A stretch of DNA of 64,000 nucleotides from Vibrio tarriae (GTDB lineage Bacteria; Pseudomonadota; Gammaproteobacteria; Enterobacterales; Vibrionaceae), in the NCBI RefSeq assembly GCF_002216685.1, contig NZ_CP022352.1, positions 310,001 to 374,000 of the forward strand. The letters are read 5' to 3'. This document shows positions 17,491 to 28,100 of the stretch, piece by piece; the first letter of the stretch is position 1; each line of letters starts with the position of its first letter. The position numbers and the translations under genes are program-made. The notes below the pieces were generated by a model. That model did not search any database. It was not told the origin of the DNA and worked only from the letters and a program-made list of their open reading frames with translations.

Positions 17491-18993
17491 TCATGCTGCG
17501 TGAGCAGGGTTACGCCCTACCGCACACGCCATTAATTTTTCTTGATCGGCTTCGCTCGCCATAAACTCGCCGCTAATGCGCCCTTCATGCATCACCAGAA
17601 TACGGTCACTCATGCCAAGCACTTCGGGCATTTCTGAGGAGACTAAAATGATGCTCATGCCTTCAGCTTTGAATTGGTTGATCAGTTGGTAGATCTCTTT
17701 TTTCGCGCCAACGTCAACACCGCGAGTCGGTTCGTCCAATATCAGCACTTTGGGTTTGGTCATCAGCCCTTTGGCGATCGCCACTTTCTGCTGATTGCCC
17801 CCAGAAAGGTTGCCAATGATTTGCTCACGACTTGGGGTTTTGATGTTGAACAGACGAATAAAGTCATCCACAGCAATCACTTCATCGGCATGACGAATTT
17901 GCACACCTTTGCTCAGTTGATCGAGCGCGCAAAGTGACATGTTCTCTTTCACCGAAAGGCCAAGCACCAAGCCATCGCCTTTACGATCTTCAGAGATATA
18001 GGCGATGCCATTGGCCAAACCATCTTGCGGGCTGACGGGGTTAACAGTGCGCCCGTTGAGGTTAATGACGCCACGCTCCGAAGGCAGCGCGCCATAAATC
18101 ACCTTCATCAGTTCAGTCCGCCCAGCCCCCATCAGGCCAGAAACGCCAAGTATTTCGCCTTTTTTGAGCGTAAAGCTGACATCGTGCACACCCGAGCCAG
18201 TTAAGCCAATCACCTCAAGGCTGATGTCACCTTGCTGGGCGGCAATACGTGGGTACTGCTCTTCCAGTTTACGGCCAACCATCATCTCAATCAGGCCATC
18301 TTCATTGGTATCGCACACGCGGCACTCACCAATAAATTTGCCGTCACGCAGCACGGTGATGTCGTCACAAATCTCAAAAATCTCTTTCAAACGGTGCGAG
18401 ATATACACAATGCCGCAGCCTTGTTCGCGCAGTTCATTAATGACATTGAACAGCGATTCGGTTTCGGTATCGGTCAGCGCATCGGTCGGTTCATCCATGA
18501 TGATGACTTTCGATTCAAACGACAGCGCTTTGGCAATTTCCACCATCTGCTGCTCACCCAAGCTCAGCTCTCCGAGCAAGGTTTTGGCACTGTGTTTCAC
18601 ATTCAAACGTGCGAGCAGTTGATCCGCTTTACGATGCATTTCATCCCACAGAATGCGTCCGAATGGCGACGTCATCTCGCGGCCAAGGAAAATATTTTCC
18701 GCAATCGTCAGCTGCGGGATCAGGTTGAGCTCTTGGTGAATAATGCTGATGCCCGCCAGTTGCGAATCACGCGGACCTTTAAAACTGACAGGTTGGCCTT
18801 GATACTCGATGCTGCCCGCATCTTTGCTGTATATCCCAGTCAGTACTTTCATCAAGGTTGATTTGCCAGCACCGTTTTCACCCATTAACGCCATTACCCG
18901 CCCCGGATAGACATTCAGGCTCGCTTTGTCCAAGGCTTTTACGCCAGGGAACGCTTTTTCAATTTGGCTCAGGGCTAAAATTGCTTGAGTCAT
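17491..18993 (-). CDS. rbsA: Ribose ABC transporter ATP-binding protein
   Basis: Cytoplasmic ATPase of 500 residues with two tandem ABC domains. The first has an intact Walker A (GENGAGKST) and signature LSLGEQQ. The second has the degenerate Walker A typical of sugar importers (GLMGAGRTE) with signature LSGGNQQKV. The ATG at 18993 is preceded by GGAGGA; earlier in-frame codons lack a site. It couples ATP hydrolysis to ribose import through RbsC. Confidence 0.95.
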   Translation of the reverse strand: MTQAILALSQIEKAFPGVKALDKASLNVYPGRVMALMGENGAGKSTLMKVLTGIYSKDAGSIEYQGQPVSFKGPRDSQLAGISIIHQELNLIPQLTIAENIFLGREMTSPFGRILWDEMHRKADQLLARLNVKHSAKTLLGELSLGEQQMVEIAKALSFESKVIIMDEPTDALTDTETESLFNVINELREQGCGIVYISHRLKEIFEICDDITVLRDGKFIGECRVCDTNEDGLIEMMVGRKLEEQYPRIAAQQGDISLEVIGLTGSGVHDVSFTLKKGEILGVSGLMGAGRTELMKVIYGALPSERGVINLNGRTVNPVSPQDGLANGIAYISEDRKGDGLVLGLSVKENMSLCALDQLSKGVQIRHADEVIAVDDFIRLFNIKTPSREQIIGNLSGGNQQKVAIAKGLMTKPKVLILDEPTRGVDVGAKKEIYQLINQFKAEGMSIILVSSEMPEVLGMSDRILVMHEGRISGEFMASEADQEKLMACAVGRNPAHAA

Positions 18994-19019
18994 AGTGGTT
19001 CCTCCATGGTTGGGCGTGG

Positions 19020-19439
19020 TTAAAACACGACACCCGCTTGGAAAATCACATTGGCGTAAGGTGTACATTCACCGGTGCGCACTACGGCGCGGCTTTGCAA
19101 CGTGCGTTGTTTAAACGCTTCATGGCTGATGTATTGGATGGCAATTGGCTTACCGCACAACTGTTCTTCTGCTTTCAGCTCGCGACATAAGGCTTCATGC
19201 AACACCGGGCTTACTTGAGCAAACTCTTGTGCCACGATGACACTTTCGATCTGCGATTCAGACAAAATCACCCGTACTGTTTCCAAAAAAGAAGGCACCC
19301 CGTGAGTCAGCGCGAGATCAATACGCGTCACTTCATCCGGAATTGGCAGCCCAGCATCACAGATCGTGATTTCATCGGTATGGCCGAGTGTTGCCACCAA
19401 GTAAGAGAGTTCAGAGTTTAGTAGGGTACTTTTTTTCAT
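19020..19439 (-). CDS. rbsD: D-ribose pyranase
   Basis: Interconverts beta-pyranose and beta-furanose forms of ribose, giving ribokinase its preferred furanose. From the ATG at 19439 the protein is 139 residues, the same as E. coli RbsD. It shows the characteristic [25 protein letters not shown] with the catalytic histidine. AAAGGT lies upstream of the ATG. First gene of the operon; its promoter region carries the RbsR palindrome. Confidence 0.95.
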   Translation of the reverse strand: MKKSTLLNSELSYLVATLGHTDEITICDAGLPIPDEVTRIDLALTHGVPSFLETVRVILSESQIESVIVAQEFAQVSPVLHEALCRELKAEEQLCGKPIAIQYISHEAFKQRTLQSRAVVRTGECTPYANVIFQAGVVF

Positions 19440-19506
19440 GGTGATACCTTTTATTGATTCACGTTTGAATAACGACAGCATCACTTTCAATTGGCGAAAA
19501 AATGCA

Positions 19507-19532
19507 CATCGAAACGTTTCGATGACATAATA
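19507..19532 (-). promoter_or_regulatory. rbs promoter and RbsR operator
   Basis: A perfect 18-base palindrome CATCGAAACGTTTCGATG (19507-19524) has the central CG typical of LacI-family operators and resembles the E. coli RbsR site. A -10-like TATTAT lies immediately upstream at 19527-19532 on the minus strand, so the operator would cover the transcription start. No good -35 is evident, consistent with an activator-dependent promoter. Confidence 0.8.
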
Positions 19533-19571
19533 GTTTACTCAATTAAGTTTGCACGCGACAAATCGGCAGAA

Positions 19572-19587
19572 TGTGAAAACGATCAGC
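19572..19587. promoter_or_regulatory. Candidate CRP site upstream of rbsD
   Basis: TGTGA-AAACGA-TCAGC matches 8 of 10 informative positions of the CRP consensus TGTGA-N6-TCACA. It lies upstream of the rbs -10 element, where catabolite activation of a ribose operon would be expected. Confidence 0.4.
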
Positions 19588-19720
19588 AAAATGAGGCTTC
19601 ACATACGCAACTGAATGAGTTCAATTCGAGATTGCACCATCTTTTCGCGCTGATTTAACACAGCGACCTCATGGTTCGGTATAGTGACGCCAACAAACTA
19701 AAGCAGTGAATGAGGATCGA

Positions 19721-19981
19721 ATGAAAAACGCTCTACTAGTAATCTTGAGTGCGCTAGCGCTTTCAGCCTGTAGCGAAGTCGGCAGCAAAGCTTGGTGTGA
19801 AGATATGCGCGAAAAACCGAAAAGCGAGTGGAATACTCAAGACACGCTCGACTTCGCCAAACACTGCATTTTCAACAATGAAGTCGGCAGCAAATCTTGG
19901 TGCGAAGATATGGATGAGAAATCCAAAGGTGACTGGACAGCCAAAGAAGCAGGCTCTTACGCTAAATATTGTGTGCTGTGA
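19721..19981 (+). CDS. Small lipoprotein with two DUF3012 repeats
   Basis: Protein of 86 residues. The ATG at 19721 is preceded by GAGG; a GTG five codons upstream also opens the frame. A lipobox LSAC places lipidated Cys17 at the start of the mature protein. The mature part consists of two tandem copies of a unit of about 33 residues (EVGSKAWCEDMREKPKSEW and EVGSKSWCEDMDEKSKGDW), each with two cysteines, matching DUF3012. Function unknown. It is divergent from rbsD and convergent with the T6SS immunity gene. Confidence 0.8.
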   Translation: MKNALLVILSALALSACSEVGSKAWCEDMREKPKSEWNTQDTLDFAKHCIFNNEVGSKSWCEDMDEKSKGDWTAKEAGSYAKYCVL

Positions 19982-19992
19982 GAAGGAAAGAC

Positions 19993-20015
19993 CCCAGAGC
20001 ACATTTGGCTCTGGG
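19993..20015. terminator. Convergent terminator between the DUF3012 gene and the T6SS cluster
   Basis: CCCAGAGC (19993-20000) and GCTCTGGG (20008-20015) form an 8-base perfect stem just after the lipoprotein stop codon. On the minus strand it is followed by GTCTTTCCTTCT, so it could also end the T6SS transcript. Confidence 0.55.
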
Positions 20016-20052
20016 AGCAAAGTTTCACAATAATTTTTAGAAGTTAGAATAT

Positions 20053-20496
20053 TTAATCACAGCCAAGTGCAGAATCAGTGTCACAAGCTAACTTTGTTGA
20101 TAGATCACTAAGGCGATCGATATGTACAGTTTCACATTCGTAATTTGATTCTTTTTTGTTGTTTATATTAGCAACAATTATTCCACGTTTTTCCTGATTG
20201 CTCTCATAATTACTGAAAATAGTATATTTGTACTCTAAATTAATAAATGAAACATTGAAATAGTCGGTTTGAAACCTTGAGTAATGATTATATTTAAAGC
20301 CTAAAAATCCATCACCTTTTGACTCAAAGACAATCTCATTTTTCTTATCTTTTACTAAGGTGTAACTAAGTACACCTTGACTTTCCTCCAGAAAAACTGT
20401 TCCCTTTTTTGTATCACAAGAAAAATACAATTCATTTCCAAATGATGAACCACAATATAAAAATGACAACAGTGCAATAAATTTATAATAGGTCAT
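20053..20496 (-). CDS. tsiV3: T6SS immunity protein for the VgrG3 muramidase (TsiV3-like)
   Basis: Exported protein of 147 residues with a signal peptide ([25 protein letters not shown]), so periplasmic, where peptidoglycan-targeting effectors act. In V. cholerae the gene after vgrG-3 encodes the immunity protein TsiV3, which blocks the VgrG3 lysozyme-like domain. Position, export signal and size fit that role, but I could not confirm sequence identity with a known allele. Its ATG lies 14 bases inside the end of vgrG3. The gene is strikingly AT-rich compared with the rest of the cluster, which suggests transfer with the effector domain. Confidence 0.75.
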   Translation of the reverse strand: MTYYKFIALLSFLYCGSSFGNELYFSCDTKKGTVFLEESQGVLSYTLVKDKKNEIVFESKGDGFLGFKYNHYSRFQTDYFNVSFINLEYKYTIFSNYESNQEKRGIIVANINNKKESNYECETVHIDRLSDLSTKLACDTDSALGCD

Positions 20497-23400
20497 TGTA
20501 ATTTTTCTCCATTTTCAAATCATAACCTTTCTGTCTTGGACCATTATATCTTCTGGCGAATGAAAGCCAGTTTTTAGAGCGTATAGAACTAAGTAGAACC
20601 TTATCAGACTTAATGAAGTTAACAAATGATTTCAGTTGATTTTTCTCAGATTTACTTATGTCTAGAATAAAATCTTCTGGACTTGAATACCCTGCTTCTA
20701 CATAATTCGATGCTAAGATCTGAAATTTACCCCAAGACACGGATTTTAATGCTGCTCTTTTATCGAGAGCATATGCCTTCATTAATTTAGAATACTGCGT
20801 TGATATAGTTCCGTAGCCACCAGCGATAGGATTCGATATGTCTTCATACATGTCATATTTTCCGTTTGTATATTTATGAAAATGATGTCTTTCAAACAAT
20901 ATAGCGGGAACATCATCATCACCTTGTCCAAAATTAAAATATGCACCATAAGAGCCTGTTTCAGTTTTTGCTACAGCTTTAATTGCAGCCACCTCACAAT
21001 TTAACTCTCTTGCAGCTTCCTCATAATCAGACTCTTCAATTTCATCACCATTATAAAAATTGAGAAACTCTATTGGTGCTAATTCTCCATTAACCAAAGT
21101 CATAGGGAATCGGGGACTTTCATACACCCACCCATCCATCAAGGCTTCGTCTAGAGCCAGTAGTGTACCTTTGCCGACAATACCGTCAACGGGGCCAATG
21201 CTGTAAGACGGGTGTGTTTGGTGGCTTGGTTGATAGCTTTTCTGGAACTGCTCAATCGCGGTTTTAGTTTTGCTCCCAAAGTCACCATCAGCTCCTGCTT
21301 TCCCGAGATCAAACCCAAGTTTTATTAGCGCTTCTTGTAATAACTTAACCTCATCGCTGTGATTACCTTGACGATAAGCACTCGCTTGTCGCTTGGCGAG
21401 TTTCTCTAACTCATCGGATGGTTTGAGAAGATCGGATTTTAAAATTCGCTCCGGTGTTTTCTCTTCGGCCACAGGCTCATCATTTGCCGTGTTATTGGCT
21501 GAACTCGGCATCATAGTGGGGAGTGATGTCACATCAATAACACGCGCCGCGCCTGATTGCATTGAGGCAGCAATATCCGGCTGAACCAATTCTCCTACTG
21601 GTTTAGCTTGCGCTAACATTCTCGGTGCTGCCGCTAATTGCCCGCCATAAGCGCTACCGCTGCCTGCACTGCCGCCCGCGTTTAGGTTAATGGCAGGACC
21701 GACTAAGTGCACGCCACCTGCATCGACTTTTACAAAGCTGCCCCCTGCTTTTAGGGTTAACTCCGCTCCGGCTTCAACCACGATTTTTGCGCCGCTTTTG
21801 AGTGAAATCTCTTTGCCCGCCTCGACAGCAATGCGTTGCCCTACTTTGTGTTGTCGTGACGCGCCGACTTCATGGCTGCTATCGAGTGCGATTTTGCTAC
21901 GGACTTCACCTTCAACCGTCAAATGTTGGTTGCGCTGAATGCGAGTAAAGCGATCATTGTCCACAGTGAGATGCTGATCGTGGCGAATCACTTCGGTGTG
22001 ATCATGCTCAATCAACGCATCCCAATCTTTTTGCGCATGCAGCAAAATCTGTTCGCTGCCCGCTTGATCCTCAAAACTCAGTTCGTTGTAACCTTGCCCT
22101 TGATGAGTCTCAGTGCGCAGCACGGTTTTGGTTTTGTGATCAGGCAAGGCGTAAGGCGCGGTATTGGTCGCATGGTACGTACGACCCGTGATGATGGGTT
22201 GATCCGGGTCGCCATTGAGGAACGAAACAATCACTTCATGGCCAACTCGCGGAATCGCCATGCTACCGTATTGGCTACCCGCCCATTCTTGTGCCACTCG
22301 CACCCAGCAAGAGCTTTTTTCGTTGCTACTTGAATAGCGATCCCACGGGAAATGCACTTTCACACGACCAAAGTTATCGCAATAAATCTCTTCACCTTGT
22401 GGCCCAACCACGGTGGCGATCATGGGGCCATCCACTTGCGGCTTAGCACAAGGCCTTGCTCGCCAAGTGATGTGAGCAGGGATAAGTTTTAGCTGATTGC
22501 TATAAGTGGTGGCACCTGAACCGCCCTCTTCTTGTAACGCTTGTGGCTGCGTCCCTTGGTGATTGGCTTGTACCACGAGCCAATCTCGATTCATTGCGAG
22601 ATCAAGGTGATCTTGCAAGTCAAAACGTACTCCAGCCAACAGCAAAGGTTCGCCACTCTTCGCATAAGCCAGCAAAGCATCGCGGCGTAAATACTCTAAG
22701 CGAATTTGGCTAAAGGCCTTGCCATTTGCATCGTCTTTGTAGCGTCCCGGAGCATCAAAATGCTCATAATTTGGCTGCTGATAAGCGATGTCTTTGCCCT
22801 GCGTGCGCTGAGTAAATCCGTAAGCAGGCTTTTTAAAGCTGTAATCCTTTAGCTCGGTATGGCTCACTTGTGCGGTGGTTTTGAATTGCAGATCGACCAC
22901 ATAAGGGAGATTGATCTCGCCACCCGCCAGCGCATTATAAGGTACTGGCTTGGCTAACTTCGGTTGGCTGTCCGAGCTATCGGTAAACAACAAGGTGTGT
23001 TTCTGCGCTTCATGTAGGTGACTGTATACCAAGCCTTCTTCGGCGGCGATACGGTGTAAAAACTGCAAATCCGTTTCACGATACTGTACACAAAACTCTC
23101 GCTGGGCACACTCACGCTTAAGGGCAAAGGCGTAATCTTCAATCCCCATCTCTTGCAGCAAAATAGAGATAATTTCCGGCACGCTTTGCTGCTGGAAAAT
23201 ACGGCTATTACTGCGTAAAGAAAGCCTTTCCAACGCAGGAACTAGCGTTAATGAATAGAAAGTATGTCGATGGCCGGTATCCCCTTTGCTGAATTGACGC
23301 ACAATACCGTTTATTTGCTGCACCACTTGCCCGTCACGCAGAATGGTTAAATGCGCGGTTTGGTCGACAAATTGCTCAGCCGTGAGGTTACTTAGCGCAC

Positions 23401-23548
23401 TGGCTAAATCAACCTGATAGCGAAAACCATAGCAGGGTTCACTGCTCCATACAGAATCAGACAAGGACTCTTGCCCTTCAAATCCGCGTACGACGAGGGA
23501 TTCATCCTCAAGGCCATCCACCTTTAATTGAAACTGTAACCTTGCCAT
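20483..23548 (-). CDS. vgrG3: VgrG3: T6SS spike with C-terminal muramidase effector domain
   Basis: Evolved VgrG of 1021 residues. The N-terminal two thirds form the trimeric gp27/gp5-like spike, including the OB-fold region around residue 375 ([23 protein letters not shown]) and a repeat-rich beta-helix near 600. A peptidoglycan-binding domain (about 731-800; [20 protein letters not shown]) is followed by a N-acetylmuramidase domain (about 840-1010) with [29 protein letters not shown] and SWGKFQIL. Glu863 and one of Asp877-879 are the likely catalytic pair by analogy with published VgrG3 work. Base composition turns AT-rich near residue 815. ATG at 23548 with AAGGAAAACAGC. Confidence 0.93.
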   Translation of the reverse strand: MARLQFQLKVDGLEDESLVVRGFEGQESLSDSVWSSEPCYGFRYQVDLASALSNLTAEQFVDQTAHLTILRDGQVVQQINGIVRQFSKGDTGHRHTFYSLTLVPALERLSLRSNSRIFQQQSVPEIISILLQEMGIEDYAFALKRECAQREFCVQYRETDLQFLHRIAAEEGLVYSHLHEAQKHTLLFTDSSDSQPKLAKPVPYNALAGGEINLPYVVDLQFKTTAQVSHTELKDYSFKKPAYGFTQRTQGKDIAYQQPNYEHFDAPGRYKDDANGKAFSQIRLEYLRRDALLAYAKSGEPLLLAGVRFDLQDHLDLAMNRDWLVVQANHQGTQPQALQEEGGSGATTYSNQLKLIPAHITWRARPCAKPQVDGPMIATVVGPQGEEIYCDNFGRVKVHFPWDRYSSSNEKSSCWVRVAQEWAGSQYGSMAIPRVGHEVIVSFLNGDPDQPIITGRTYHATNTAPYALPDHKTKTVLRTETHQGQGYNELSFEDQAGSEQILLHAQKDWDALIEHDHTEVIRHDQHLTVDNDRFTRIQRNQHLTVEGEVRSKIALDSSHEVGASRQHKVGQRIAVEAGKEISLKSGAKIVVEAGAELTLKAGGSFVKVDAGGVHLVGPAINLNAGGSAGSGSAYGGQLAAAPRMLAQAKPVGELVQPDIAASMQSGAARVIDVTSLPTMMPSSANNTANDEPVAEEKTPERILKSDLLKPSDELEKLAKRQASAYRQGNHSDEVKLLQEALIKLGFDLGKAGADGDFGSKTKTAIEQFQKSYQPSHQTHPSYSIGPVDGIVGKGTLLALDEALMDGWVYESPRFPMTLVNGELAPIEFLNFYNGDEIEESDYEEAARELNCEVAAIKAVAKTETGSYGAYFNFGQGDDDVPAILFERHHFHKYTNGKYDMYEDISNPIAGGYGTISTQYSKLMKAYALDKRAALKSVSWGKFQILASNYVEAGYSSPEDFILDISKSEKNQLKSFVNFIKSDKVLLSSIRSKNWLSFARRYNGPRQKGYDLKMEKNYNDLL

Positions 23549-23604
23549 GCTGTTTTCCTTGTTCTTTTTTTCGACGATAGCACTCGATATGTGGCCATCT
23601 TAAG

Positions 23605-23646
23605 TTCGATGAAAATGGTTCGTTGAAAATGGTTCGTTGAAAATAT
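23605..23646. repeat. Three tandem 14-base repeats upstream of vgrG3
   Basis: Three consecutive copies of a 14-base unit: TTCGATGAAAATGG, TTCGTTGAAAATGG, TTCGTTGAAAATAT. They lie about 57-98 bases upstream of the vgrG3 start codon. Function unknown; they could affect leader RNA or act as a repeated binding site. Confidence 0.8.
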
Positions 23647-23750
23647 TGTGTGGCAGTCAATGGCAAACTCAATGCCAGCTTTTTGTCTACTTTTCCCTAT
23701 TTCGCACCAGGGTTAACGCTGATCACTGAGCAATCCCTTGCCCCAATCAA

Positions 23751-23780
23751 GCAAAAAACTGCCTATGAGCGAGTTTTTGC
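23751..23780 (-). terminator. Hairpin after vasL (possible weak terminator)
   Basis: GCAAAAAACT (23751-23760) and AGTTTTTGC (23772-23780) pair over about 9 bases between vasL and vgrG3. On the minus strand the T-run is inside the stem, so termination would be weak at best. Confidence 0.35.
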
Positions 23781-23800
23781 CCCACCTCTTCCTTCAGCCA

Positions 23801-25063
23801 TCACTGCAACAAAGCCGCATCGCCGATACGCTGCTCAAGCTCGGCAATTTTCCAACTTAGGCTATCTAGCCTTTGTTTGAGGATCGCAAACTCTTTCTGG
23901 GCATTTGTGACATCGCCCTGTTCAAGGAGGCCTTGCACATAGTCAACTCGACCATAAATCGGTGATAGGCTGACCGCGAACTCTTCTAATGATTTGGTCT
24001 GCTTTTCTAATTCAGCCCATTTCCCCCGCTTAGCCAGTAACGAGATATTGGCCATTTTGGTGCGAATTTCGCTGAACTTAGCCACGAACAGCGCGGTTTG
24101 CTCCAACGCTTGTTGCTGCTGAAGGGCAAACTCTTGACTCAGTGCATTCACTTGCTCGTTTTCAGGATAAAGAGTGCGCAATAGATTCAGCTGAGTGATG
24201 GCATGTCGCTTAGGTTCACTAAACGAGATGGTTAAATTCTGCTGCAAAGTATCGCGATACAGCGGGATCAGATCATGTTGCCAACGCGCACGCTCACTTG
24301 TGGAAGAGTCGTTGAGCAGTGCTTGAGTTTGAGAGGCCTCATTCAACGTGGTGATGCGCTGTGGCGCGGCATAAGGCGTGGTATAAAACCAAGGCCCCCC
24401 CCAGTAGCCCCCCACTACTCCCAGTGCAACCCCAAGTACACCTAGAGTGAACAACGCGTAACCGCGCTGCCAAAACTTAAGCTTAGGTGGCTGAGCCTTC
24501 TCCTGCTTTTTCAATAAGCTGTGGTATTGGGTTTCAATTCTGTCTATGTGTTCAAACAGAGCAAACCCGACCCCTTCAAAGTCTACTTTGTATTCGGTTT
24601 GTTGTTGTTCAAACAGCTGATGTAACCGCTCGCAATGGCGCTCAGCCCGATACAGATCTCGCAGCGACTCATAAGTTGGTTTAAGTGCTTTCAGTTCCTG
24701 CACCACGCGTGCATTAACCCAATCAAGGATCTCCTTGCGTACTTTGGCGCTTTTCACATCACACTCACCTTGGTTGGCAAGGCTTGCACTCATCAGCTCC
24801 ATGCCCGTGGCATACCCCGTCAGCCCCTGAGTTTTCAGGCAGGCTACCGCATAGTAACCACAGATTAGAAAATCCATTCCTTGGTTACAGGCCAGTTGTT
24901 CACAGTACTCTTTTACCACTTCCCAATCCGTGCCCCCAGCAATCGGATTGAAGCGGCGGTTTATCTCCTCACGAACCTTCGCATAGGGCTCTAATCCGCG
25001 AATCTCCTCAGAATCATTGGTTAATCGGTAGCAAACGTTATCAATAAAAATCACATTGGACAT
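23801..25063 (-). CDS. vasL: T6SS-associated VasL-type protein (TssA-related)
   Basis: Protein of about 420 residues in the position of VCA0121/VasL. A hydrophilic N-terminal half precedes a single membrane segment around residues 190-215 (YALFTLGVLGVALGVVGGYW). A helical, probably coiled-coil C-terminal half follows (ALSQEFALQQQQALEQTALF). VasL-type proteins are related to TssA; their exact role is not settled. ATG 25063 and GTG 25066 are both possible starts behind AGGA. It comes directly after a terminator-like hairpin. Confidence 0.75.
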   Translation of the reverse strand: MSNVIFIDNVCYRLTNDSEEIRGLEPYAKVREEINRRFNPIAGGTDWEVVKEYCEQLACNQGMDFLICGYYAVACLKTQGLTGYATGMELMSASLANQGECDVKSAKVRKEILDWVNARVVQELKALKPTYESLRDLYRAERHCERLHQLFEQQQTEYKVDFEGVGFALFEHIDRIETQYHSLLKKQEKAQPPKLKFWQRGYALFTLGVLGVALGVVGGYWGGPWFYTTPYAAPQRITTLNEASQTQALLNDSSTSERARWQHDLIPLYRDTLQQNLTISFSEPKRHAITQLNLLRTLYPENEQVNALSQEFALQQQQALEQTALFVAKFSEIRTKMANISLLAKRGKWAELEKQTKSLEEFAVSLSPIYGRVDYVQGLLEQGDVTNAQKEFAILKQRLDSLSWKIAELEQRIGDAALLQ

Positions 25064-25077
25064 CACAACTTCGTCCT

Positions 25078-25107
25078 AAAAAGCCAGAGCGAAAAACTCG
25101 CTCTGGC
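25078..25107 (-). terminator. Terminator-like hairpin between tssM and vasL
   Basis: GCCAGAGCGA (25083-25092) and TCGCTCTGGC (25098-25107) form a perfect 10-base stem with a 5-base loop. On the minus strand it is followed directly by TTTTT (25082-25078). This is the form of an intrinsic terminator, yet it lies inside the T6SS cluster, immediately before the vasL ribosome site. It probably attenuates vasL-vgrG3-tsiV3 relative to the structural genes. Confidence 0.75.
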
Positions 25108-25113
25108 AACTTA

Positions 25114-28100
25114 TTAATAGAGTGTTTTAGATAGTTTGAACGACTTGAACAGGCGTTCGGTAAATGGGTTGGCATCGGCCTCTGCGTTAATGCGGTAGAT
25201 CATCTCACCGCCATCGACGATAAATTTGAAATCAACCGACGTTTGACTCGCCGAAACCACATCACCTTGATCCAATAAGCGGAAGAATGCCCACGGTCCT
25301 TGGATTTGCAAACTGCGCGGTGACATATTGGTTTGGGTTGGAATCAAGGTCACCTTAGACACCACAGAATCACGCAGCGTGTTAGGCCAAATAAGCTCCA
25401 CATTTTCACGCGGGCCATGGCTGTAAGCTAAGAACTGACCATCCACATTCAGCACACTACGACGCTTGTTGTTACTCAAACTGAGCGGCTCAACCGAGAA
25501 GCTGACATCCAAAATCCCTTTACGATTGAAGAAAGCCTCACGAATTTTCTGCGCTTGCTTGATCTGATCCAGCACTTCTTTACGAATGATCGACTGCGCT
25601 GAGTCATCCGACGCTACGCTGATGTTCTCATCAATAAACATCTTCAGTTGCTGATTGTAGAAGTTGTCTAACGTGCCATTCGGCGCAAAGAAGGCTTCAA
25701 AATCGGCCAAGGCCACATCTTTATTTGATGCGGGGTTGAATGGATAACGCCCAGCCAGCTTGCTTTGGAAGGTTTTATACACATCCTCCGTCCAGCGTAC
25801 TTCCAGATGCTTAATCGCTTCTTGCTTGACCACATACCAGCTCTCATCTGCAAGCTTCGCCATCATGCTATCCAGCGGCTTCGGCAGTCCTGACGAGATT
25901 CGTTTTAAGGTATAGATAGGGTCAGCATTAACCAGCTTGACCCGCGCTTTGGTCGCATCGAGCGCAGCCATACCGACATCGGGAGCATCTTGAATCGATT
26001 TCAAGTAGCTTTTCAGCTCATCCACCGAAGCCAAGACTTCCGTCATGTACGCTGGTTTGCTGCCCACCGGTTTGAGCATACCGTTCAGATCAGCAAACGG
26101 AGTTTCAATCATCGAAGCCACTTTGTATTTCGGGCTTTTCAGCAGCTCTTTTAACGCCGATTCATCTTTAGGTAACGCACTGTACAGTTGGGTGTTGTCA
26201 TCTAATGTGCGCAGTAGACGCTGCATCGGCTCAAGGTTACTGGTGATATTTTCCAAAACCATGACCGCATCATTGATGTCATTGAAATACTTCACATCAA
26301 TTTCATTGAGTGCCGCGCGCCATGTGTTGGTGTAATCCGCCACATAAAGATCGCGGATTTTTTCGCGCAGTGCCTGCTTGTCTGCTTCACTAAACTGCGC
26401 CGTTTTGCTCTGTCCCAGAACCCAACTGTCAATCAGTGCCAACTCAGAGACCGATTCAGATTGCGGCATAAAGTAGTCATCAAAACCACGCTTGGTGAGC
26501 ATTTGAGGAATAAACAGGCTGCTACTGTTAAGAACGCGCTCTTCAAACACCACATCGAACACCGGCCCAATCAAGCTGCGCAAGTTAACCGAAGGACCAA
26601 GCACCGTTTGTGCGCTCAACTTCAAGTTACGATAGACGCGCTGGTCGTTTGGCATTGAACCCAGTTCAACCTGAGCACGAGCAATCACTTTATCGTAAGG
26701 GCGCATCACCTGCTCCGCCCCTTTATCACCATTGAGACGCTCTGCAGTGAGATCAGTATGACGCATCGCGTAATCTAAGTGGCCGAGCAGCTCTTCCTGA
26801 ATTTGACGCTGACCTGAGAAGGATTTTTGCCAATACTTCGCAAAATAATCCATCACATAGTCTTGGTAACGACCACTTTTATCGACCAGCATGCGATACA
26901 CGCGCAGCACCGCTAATTTTTCTTCATCTGTCTCAGCTTGATTGAGCGCAACAATGGTGTCCGCCATCAACAGAGGTAAGAAGCGAGTTTCGAGTAAGTT
27001 TAAGTAGGTCTCTTCTACTTTCGGGCCAATGGTGTGCCCTTGGTAGAGACCAAAATCGGAGATGTACTGAGGTTTATCACGGAAGAAACCAAACTCCAGT
27101 GTCGCCTCACGGATCTTGTTCAACGGATCCAATACCTCTCTTTGTGAGGCCAGTGAACGGCTGGTCGGGAACTGCTCTTTATACTGATTCACTTTGGTTA
27201 ATACAGTATCGGCGTGTTGCACGTTATTGAGGTAGTTACGATGCCAAGTACCTGCCAACAGCAAAGTCGCCACTGAGCATGCGACAAAAGAGAGCCCCAT
27301 CAAACGGCGTTTGTTTTTTGCAACCCGGAAATTATCCGACGCTAAACCCGCTTCAGGATAGATGATGTGGGTAAACAGTTTTTGCGTGAAATAGACCGTG
27401 GAGTTTTTCGCGCGCTGCGCCGTATTAATCGCATGAGACAGACCATAACGACGGGAAGCCGCATCATCAAAAGCGTTGGTGGGTACACCTTGTTGGTAAA
27501 CCGACGTGAAATAGGCACCACGCACCAGCGCTGACGTTGAGAATTGATCGCTCGCCAAAGCCTCTTGGAAAAACTGTTGCAAAATCTCTTTCAAACCTGA
27601 GAGTTGACGCGTGAAGCTGTAAATCGCGTTACGTTCTTCAAGCGTCATTGGCGCTGCGACCGCATGTGGCAGCATGCCATTAACTCGTGACACAAATTGG
27701 GTGTACTCGCTGGCAAACTCTTCCAACCAAGAATCTAGGTTATCTACCGAGTCCATTGAGAAGGTAAAACCCAACACCTCTTCGCGCTGACTTTTGGTGT
27801 AGTGCTTAAAGAAAGGCTCAAAACCGTGCAGTAAGTCGAGCTTAGTCAGTGCAATGTACACCGGCAGGCGAGTCGATAAGGTTTCCATCAACTCACGCAG
27901 ACGAGTACGCAGCAAATTGGCATAAGCTTTACGCTCTGAGGCGGTGGCGGTAGCAAGATGCGCCACATCCAACGCCAACACGATGCCGTTCAGCGGGCGG
28001 CGGCTACGAGTGCGGTCGAGCCAATCGACAAAATGCAACCATAAACGGCGCTCTAACGCACCATCATTCTCTTCACTACGATTGCCTTGCGTTAACAGCT

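Noticed and set aside
23650..23880. 76-codon plus-strand reading frame between vgrG3 and vasL
   Set aside because: GTG start without a ribosome site, antisense to the end of vasL; a similar frame may have been annotated in older genomes but I see no support.
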